The notes under the pieces: generated by a model
Databases searched by the model: none
What the model saw: only the letters and a program-made list of their open reading frames with translations
Told to the model about the DNA's origin: nothing
In this document: piece after piece, positions 54,284 to 61,500 of the stretch
How the letters are laid out: each line of letters opens with the position of its first letter
How positions within the stretch are numbered: the stretch's first letter is position 1
Source: Sphingobacterium sp. ML3W
GTDB lineage: Bacteria > Bacteroidota > Bacteroidia > Sphingobacteriales > Sphingobacteriaceae
Direction: 5' to 3'
Length of the DNA stretch: 64,000 nt
Assembly (NCBI RefSeq): GCF_029542085.1
Contig: NZ_CP107036.1
Span: 5,704,001-5,768,000, forward strand
Translations under genes and position numbers: made by a program

Positions 54284-57200
54284 CCGATAATATAATTTTG
54301 GTGTTTGATCGTTTTTATTTCTATTTGATTGATCCAGAGATGATCTCCCTGGATGCGTTCTACTTCATATCTTTTTGGGTTGCCCTGTAGGCCAGTCCCC
54401 AGAAATTTTCCGTAAGCTTCTTTCGCTACCCAAAAGCGGGTTGTCCATTCGGCCTGTTCCCTGTCTTTTAGCAATTCCATTTCAGCATCGGTAAAGACAA
54501 GTGGGTAAAAACCTGCACTGCGCTCCTCGATGAGTTCCATGTCAATACCTACAGGTCTGTCTTGACGGGCGATAGCCACGGCATCTTTTCCCTTGTGGGC
54601 CAGTGAGACATGAATATCTTTAGTCGCATCGCCCAGTAGATAAGGTTTACCGACTTCATCCGAGCGGATCTCAAACGTAATGGGATAGCAGGGAAGGTTT
54701 TTCTGATGGTTCAGTAGCTGGCGTACAGCATCTTTTACCGCAACACGGCTCACCATCCAACTTTTTCTGCGGTTGGGCAACAATTGTTGGTAGTGCTGTT
54801 TTTCCGTTTGGTTGAAATAGCGTTTCAGGATAAAGTCCCAGGAAGCTACACGGGTATAGGCTTGGTGGAAAAAGAAAACAGCTGGTGCGATTTCCGCTGA
54901 GAGACGGTTGTGCAATGGCGACATGGAAACATTCCATAATGCTTCGTCGATTTCCAATCGTCTATTTTGCCAGCCCCTGATCGAGCACCATGCTTTCCCG
55001 TTTCGTTGGAGCGTTATATTTGCGATAGCAAATTCATCGTTCAGATCAGTCAACATACAGGTGCACTCGAATAGGCCATCTTGGTCACGCATATCGTCGA
55101 AAAACTCGATTTCTTTGATTTTAACAGGAAATGCAATGCGATCTTTTGTCAATGTAAGCTGAAGCCACAAACCGAATAATTGTCCCGCATTATCCAATAG
55201 CGAGCCCTTTCCACCATTGCCCTTGATCTTGCCAATGATACCTTTTTTACCTACAGCGGTTACCTCCATAATCCCTTGATAGGCTGTTCCATGGAACATA
55301 TGCTTATCATAGATTTCTTCGGAAGTACGCGTGATGGGCAGGGGCTCACCTATGGAAAGATCAAACTCTGGTGCGACGGGATATGCCGTAGACAGCGCTA
55401 CCTCTGCATTTGCAAAATTCTCGATATCCAGATAGGCAAGTTGAGCGGAACGCCATTCGCCATTGACCATTTTCTCAAAAGGTTTGGCTACATTCATCCA
55501 TTGGAACACACTCACGTGCATGATCTTATGGATCTTGGTAGCACGTTGTTCTGCCTGAGCGATTTCGGCCAGCAATTCAAAAATCATGGTCATCGGGATC
55601 ACCGGTTCCATGTCCGCTACTTCTGGCCATCCCTGTGGTTGTCGCAGCAGACTATGATCGATCAGGTAGGGATGGCTGTCCAAATTAACCTGCAGCATTT
55701 TTGAAAAATGTCTGTCTACAGGTTTTTCTACAACAAGAGGTTTGGCGACAGTTACTGCACTGCTAGGAGCAGGTCGGTTCTGAAAGAGTGTCAATACTTC
55801 TTCCTGCATCCGGATCATATCGGCGATATTCTCCTGAAATGCCTGTACCAATGGATGATTGCTCTTTACAGCTGTTCCCGAGGTCAGTTGTGGCTGTACA
55901 GTATCAAAAGATTTTCCTAAGCTCTTGACCGCGTCGAAATTACGGACGATAGGCGAACCGAGCTGTAACTTCATGCCTTTGTTTGTCGCCTTTTTTATAT
56001 GGTTTTGTACCGCCAGAAAATCCAGTGCCACTGTTTTCCCTTCTACAAATAAAGCCGCAACGACACGTTGTAGCTGAGCAAGCGCCGAACGTGTTACCAC
56101 ACTGGATGCTAGGGTGCTGAAAGCTTTTCCCTTTAAGGTATCGTCAATAAAGCCGATCAGTCCACCAGTACCCACTTGGATAAAGAACCGGACTCCCTCG
56201 TCATAAAGCTTTTCCGTTAGCTCGCGGAAACGGACCGGTTGTACAAGGTGTTCGGCACTCAATTGGCGGATGGCCTGTTGATCCGATGGGTAGGGCATTA
56301 GCGTGGTGGCCGACCACAAAGGGATCTTGGTTGGCTGAAACTGTACTTTTTCCATTCCTGCTAGGATCAGATCGAGCTTGTCTGCCACAAAAGGTGAGTG
56401 AAAACCCGACTGGAATGGCAGGATCTGATGAAATATCTGTTTCGCTTTCAACTGAGGTACAAGCTCTTCTAGAGCGGTATTGCTGCCGCATAGAATGACC
56501 TGATGTGGACAGTTGTCATTGGAAACATAAATATTGGGAATGTTGGTAATCAAAGGTGTAATTTCCTTCAGCCCGGTTCCGATGGCAATAAATTTGGAAT
56601 CCTTGAGTTCAAAAGTCTTTGGGTGAAGGACATCAATAAGATCCTTGACCGAACTTGCTTCAGCTAGTTCCGAAGAATAGCCCGCCAGCCATTCACCTAA
56701 ACTATGCCCAGCATTCATGTCCGGATATACCCCCAGTTTTTTTAGTGAATTGTCCAAAATGCTGCAAGAATTGAAAATAGCCAATGCATCATTCAGCAGT
56801 CCTTCACCTTCGGTTTGTATAGGTGCTGTCAGTCCAAAATAACGGCTGACCGACTCTACCTCTCCCTTGGCTAAGCCATCTAAACCAGGGAAGACGAAGG
56901 CAACCTTGCCACCCTCTTGTAATAATGGGGTAGAGGTATACCAGATATCCTGCTTGTTGCGCCAGGCTTTATCTTTAGAGACGATTTTGATTGCCTTTTC
57001 AATCCTTTCTGGGGTGGGATCAAATAGGGCGAGACGATAATTGCCTTCACCCACTGTTGTGTCGTTATGCTGTAAGGCAGAAATTAATTCCGCATGTGTT
57101 GGTCGGGCAAGTAACAATACGGGATCTTTTTTAGGCATATCATAGCCTGTTAAAACTACGTGCGCGTTAATACCGCCGAAACCAAAAGCATTTACCGCGG

Positions 57201-58515
57201 CCACTTTGGGCAGACCTGTCTTTGACCAGCTTTTTGCTTCCTGTACTGGAGCAAATCGCGTTGTCTGCATATCAGCGGTCGGGTTTTCGCAATAAAGGGT
57301 TGGTGGTAGTGTATCGTGATGTAGCGCCAAACAGGTTTTTATCAGGCCCGCTATTCCTGCCGCAGGCATGGCATGACCAATATTGGATTTGACCGAACCG
57401 ATCCCAGCAACTGGCGCAGCCTCTTCTTTACCGAAAAACTGCGACAGTGTCTGTAGTTCAGTTTTATCTCCAAGAGGTGTACCTGTACCGTGTGCTTCCA
57501 GATAACCGATCTGTTTTTCGTCCAGTTCAGCATTTATCCAAGCCTGTTGTAAAGCTTTTAATTGCCCTTTCACCGATGGACTCATGACACTGGTGCCATG
57601 ACCATCGCTGCTCACGCCTACACCTTTGATGACAGCATAGATTTTATCCTGGTCACGTACAGCATCTTCGAGTCGCTTTAATACAACAAAACCACAGCCT
57701 TCACCGATGAGTAAGCCATCGGCGTCCATGCTGAAAGGTTTGATCTGCTGGTTGTGAGAAAGGGCACCCAATTGCGCAAAGATGCTCCAGAAAGCAGCAT
57801 TTTGTCCCGTATGTACACCGCCCGCAATCATGATATCACTACGGCCACGCTGCAGTTCCTGTACAGCATGGTCTACAGCGATCAGGGCGCTGGCACAAGC
57901 AGCATCTACAGTAAAAGCCACACCGCCAAGATTGAAGCGGTTGGCAACAAGCGAAGCCACAAGATTAGGGATTAAGCCCATAGCCGTATCAGCGGCAAAG
58001 CGCCCCTTGCGTTCCTGGAATGCTTGCTTTACCTTTTCGATATCAGCCGCTGGCACCTGCGGTAAAAGTTCCTGTAAAAGGGAGGAAATCTGTTCGCCAG
58101 TACGTACGATTTCTATGGCGCGGGTAGCCCCTGGGCCAGTATAATTTCCTTTCCCGATGACAATTCCCGCTTTTTCCAGTGATACCTGTTTTTGAAATAC
58201 GCCGGCATCTTCCAGTGCTTTCTGTACCAGATCAAGCGTTAACAGGTGATCCGGCTCAGTTCCCTCAACAGCAAGTGGTAAAATGCCAAATGCCGTTGGA
58301 TCAAACACATAGTCTGGGATAAACCCGCCACGTTTGCAATAAAAGCGATCCACCGTTCCAGGACCATCGCTAAAATGGATTGGGTCAATGCGATCGGCTG
58401 GAGCAAATTCAGTGGAATCGACCTTATTGATGATATTTTGCCAGAACATATTGGCATCCTGTGCCCCCGGAAAGACACAAGATAAACCAACGATGGCAAC
58501 ATCTGTTTTCTTCAT
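54271..58515 (-). CDS. Megasynthase KS-AT-DH-PPTase (PUFA-synthase-like)
   Basis: 1414 residues from the ATG at 58515; an in-frame TTG two codons earlier is not needed. KS (about 4-450): Cys207 in VDAACASA, His342 in EAHGTGT, His381 in NIGHA. AT (about 540-830): Ser605 in GHSLGE, but the usual FPGQGSQ is FPGLDGL, so its activity is uncertain. DH double hotdog (about 930-1200): HPYLIDH with His948 and Asp1108 in LLDNAGQ. PPTase at about 1240-1414: GIDME (Asp1325, Glu1327) and WVAKEA (Lys1365, Glu1366). Carrier domains are absent; it must work on the upstream protein's ACPs or the free ACP. It starts 19 bases after that gene. Confidence 0.92.
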   Translation of the reverse strand: MKKTDVAIVGLSCVFPGAQDANMFWQNIINKVDSTEFAPADRIDPIHFSDGPGTVDRFYCKRGGFIPDYVFDPTAFGILPLAVEGTEPDHLLTLDLVQKALEDAGVFQKQVSLEKAGIVIGKGNYTGPGATRAIEIVRTGEQISSLLQELLPQVPAADIEKVKQAFQERKGRFAADTAMGLIPNLVASLVANRFNLGGVAFTVDAACASALIAVDHAVQELQRGRSDIMIAGGVHTGQNAAFWSIFAQLGALSHNQQIKPFSMDADGLLIGEGCGFVVLKRLEDAVRDQDKIYAVIKGVGVSSDGHGTSVMSPSVKGQLKALQQAWINAELDEKQIGYLEAHGTGTPLGDKTELQTLSQFFGKEEAAPVAGIGSVKSNIGHAMPAAGIAGLIKTCLALHHDTLPPTLYCENPTADMQTTRFAPVQEAKSWSKTGLPKVAAVNAFGFGGINAHVVLTGYDMPKKDPVLLLARPTHAELISALQHNDTTVGEGNYRLALFDPTPERIEKAIKIVSKDKAWRNKQDIWYTSTPLLQEGGKVAFVFPGLDGLAKGEVESVSRYFGLTAPIQTEGEGLLNDALAIFNSCSILDNSLKKLGVYPDMNAGHSLGEWLAGYSSELAEASSVKDLIDVLHPKTFELKDSKFIAIGTGLKEITPLITNIPNIYVSNDNCPHQVILCGSNTALEELVPQLKAKQIFHQILPFQSGFHSPFVADKLDLILAGMEKVQFQPTKIPLWSATTLMPYPSDQQAIRQLSAEHLVQPVRFRELTEKLYDEGVRFFIQVGTGGLIGFIDDTLKGKAFSTLASSVVTRSALAQLQRVVAALFVEGKTVALDFLAVQNHIKKATNKGMKLQLGSPIVRNFDAVKSLGKSFDTVQPQLTSGTAVKSNHPLVQAFQENIADMIRMQEEVLTLFQNRPAPSSAVTVAKPLVVEKPVDRHFSKMLQVNLDSHPYLIDHSLLRQPQGWPEVADMEPVIPMTMIFELLAEIAQAEQRATKIHKIMHVSVFQWMNVAKPFEKMVNGEWRSAQLAYLDIENFANAEVALSTAYPVAPEFDLSIGEPLPITRTSEEIYDKHMFHGTAYQGIMEVTAVGKKGIIGKIKGNGGKGSLLDNAGQLFGLWLQLTLTKDRIAFPVKIKEIEFFDDMRDQDGLFECTCMLTDLNDEFAIANITLQRNGKAWCSIRGWQNRRLEIDEALWNVSMSPLHNRLSAEIAPAVFFFHQAYTRVASWDFILKRYFNQTEKQHYQQLLPNRRKSWMVSRVAVKDAVRQLLNHQKNLPCYPITFEIRSDEVGKPYLLGDATKDIHVSLAHKGKDAVAIARQDRPVGIDMELIEERSAGFYPLVFTDAEMELLKDREQAEWTTRFWVAKEAYGKFLGTGLQGNPKRYEVERIQGDHLWINQIEIKTIKHQNYIIGWTL

Positions 58516-58534
58516 AATCAATAGATATGACGGT

Positions 58535-61500
58535 TTACCAATTGTTGCCTGACATAATTAACACTTGGCTTTCCGTACCATACCTGATCTCGTTAAGGAA
58601 AATTTCTTTCCCTTCATCCAATGGTATGAGCGAAATGCCTCGGCGTTCATATTCTGTTTCCAATGTCTGTGAAACCATACCTGCACCTTTCCATGGCCCC
58701 CAGTTGATCGAAATAACCTTTCCTTTCAAGCGTTTATTCAGTACATTGGCATAGTCATCCAACACACTGTTTGCTGCCGCATAATCTGTCTGACCTTTGT
58801 TGCCATAAACAGATGCTATACTTGAAAATAAGACAACGAACTGGCAGTCTGAACGTAGTTGTTCCGCCAATACGCGTAATGGTTTTACTTTGGTATCAAA
58901 GACACGTCCAAAAGAACTGGTCGTTTTTTGTTTGAACAGTTTATCTTCCAACAAACCTGCACCATGGATAACACCATCGAGCTGTCCATATTGTTCATAA
59001 ATCTGGTGGAGCAAGGCCGTTAATCCAGCCTCATCACAGAGATCCAATGATTCATAAACGACAGTGTTTCCTAAACGTTCCATGTCGCGGATCGTCCGAA
59101 GGATCTGATTGTTCTTATAGATACGGAGGGTCTCTTTCTCAATTTGTGCTGGTGCATGGAATAGCCCTGATTGAATAAGATGAGCTCTGATCTGTTCCTT
59201 GGAGGTCATTGTTTCCAGTTCTTTCGAAATCGGGATGTCTTTTCTTGGATCTGCAGACCTGCCCACAAGGATGTAAGTACAAGGGTAGGAGGCCGACATG
59301 TGTTTTACCAATTCAGAGGTGATACCCTGTCCACCACCAAGTACAAGTACAACAGATTTTTGATCCAGTTGGATTTGCACTTCTTCGTTGCCTGTCGACA
59401 GTGGTGAAGGAATGATATCGACTGTATGACGTTGATCATTCTTGTAGATAACCTCTACGGTTTTATCGGTTGTCAAGATTTCTTTTAGTGCGATTTCAGC
59501 GATCTGATCTGTTTCCTGTGGTGTGCTTAAACTGATCAATCGACAGCTGGTCTGTTCAAACTCACGAGCTAGACTTTTAAACAGTCCAGGGTAACCCTGG
59601 TAATGGCGTAAGGCATGTGTATCATTTGTTTTTTCGACATGTGCCGGAATATCGGAGATTAAATAAACCCATTTGGCCCTGTCCAGATCCATTTTTTTGA
59701 TTAGATCAACTTGATCTATAATATTATGTTGTACTGGTGCTGAAAATATGTCGGAGATAATTAGCCCGTCGAAGACAGCAAGATCATTTTCCGGATTGAC
59801 CAGTTCAGCGATAGCACCATGTTTTTCGAGCATGGTTTTGATGGCCATCGTCTGTTGCCCATGATCCGGAGCAATGGCAAAACGTTTGCCTTGTAGAATT
59901 TCTGTATCTTGTGCCGTTGCATTATCTGCAGGTGTCAGGTCAAAACGAAGTCTGGACAAGAGGCTCTGTTCAGGAGCTGTATCGCTAACTTCGCTAATCC
60001 AGGATGCAAGACCGTTAAGGGTTTTAATCGCTGCTAAGGTTTCCATCAGATCTTCGGCATGTTCGAGATCTTCCCCAAAACCAATTTTGGTCTTCAGTTC
60101 AGCAATGATTTCCATTCGTTTGATCGAGTCTATGCTCAAATCTGCTTCCAAGTCCAAATCCAATCCCAACATTTCTTTGGGATAACCGGTTTTTTCACTG
60201 ACGATATCCAGTATTGCTGTTTGTAATTCCGCAAGGGAGAGCATAGACTGATTTGCTGTTGTGGAGGTCGATACTGCTGTTTGAGCGCTTGTTGCTGGCA
60301 CTGCTGTTGCACCGCTGAATTCTGTTAACCAGGAAACCAGGCCGTTTAAGGTTTTTATGGCAGCCAATTGTTCCATGATTGTATCTTCATTTGCATGATC
60401 GAACTTTAGTGTTCCAAGCTCTGTACGCAATGTTCCGATAATTTCGACCCGCTTGATTGAATCAATGCTGAGATCCGCTTCCAGATCCATTTCCATACCC
60501 AACATCTCATGTGGATAACCGGTCTTGTCGCTTACTACCTGTAATAATAAAGTTTTAATGTCTTTAGTTGCTGTTTGTACAGCTGTTGCGACAGCGGAAT
60601 TTTCACTTAGCGTGGGTTGAACGATAATCGGGGTTGACCGATCTGCAGTCACATTTGGTGTGGGACTTGAATAGACCGGCATAGGTGCTACTTGTTGGTT
60701 TTGCCCCAAAAAGGAAAGCATGACATCACGTTGCGCCTGGATTAGCATTTTCATGCTGTTTAAATATTCTTGCAGCATACGCTCAGCAGCAGGTTGTGGT
60801 TCTGTCGTTGGAGCTATAGGGTTGTTAAGGTTGCTCATTTTAATAGGGCTCACTATTGGCAATGCGCCATTGACAGGTAGCGTTCCTGTCGTTGGATGTG
60901 CGGTCTGTCCATTGACACGCCAGATAGTAGGGTTTTTCTTATATAAGTTTGGTTGATCTAGCTGGATTGGTTGAATCTGACGGCCTTCAAAAAGTTTATC
61001 AATAGCGAAATTGCGACCAGTTCCCAAATATTGTGCAAGCATACAGAGCAGATGCGTCAATTTGTTACGGTTACTATCTTCTACGTACAGGGTCAGTTGA
61101 TCTTGTTCAAGACAAGATTTGGTCAGGCCCGTCAGCACTTTACCTGGACCTACCTCAATAAATATCCGTGCGCCATCTGCATACATGGCCTGAAGCTCCT
61201 CCACAAAGCGGACAGGTTGAACCAGATGATCAGTCAGTCTTGCTTTTATTTCGGATACCGAAGTAGGATATAAGCTTGTTGTTGTGTTTGACCAGACCGG
61301 TAGTTGCATTTCTTGGAAAGGGACATCCTTCAATACATTCGCATAAAGCTCTTTTGATTTAGCGACTAAAGGACTGTGGAAAGCACAGGCAACTTCTAGC
61401 TTTTTAGCAGAGACACGTTCCTGTTTTAACAGATCCATAAGTTTCCCGATAGCTTCTGTGTTACCAGCAACAACACATTGTGTCGGAGAATTGTAATTCA

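Noticed and set aside
55276..55704. 142-codon plus-strand ORF inside the megasynthase gene
   Set aside because: Antisense to the DH domain; no plausible protein features.
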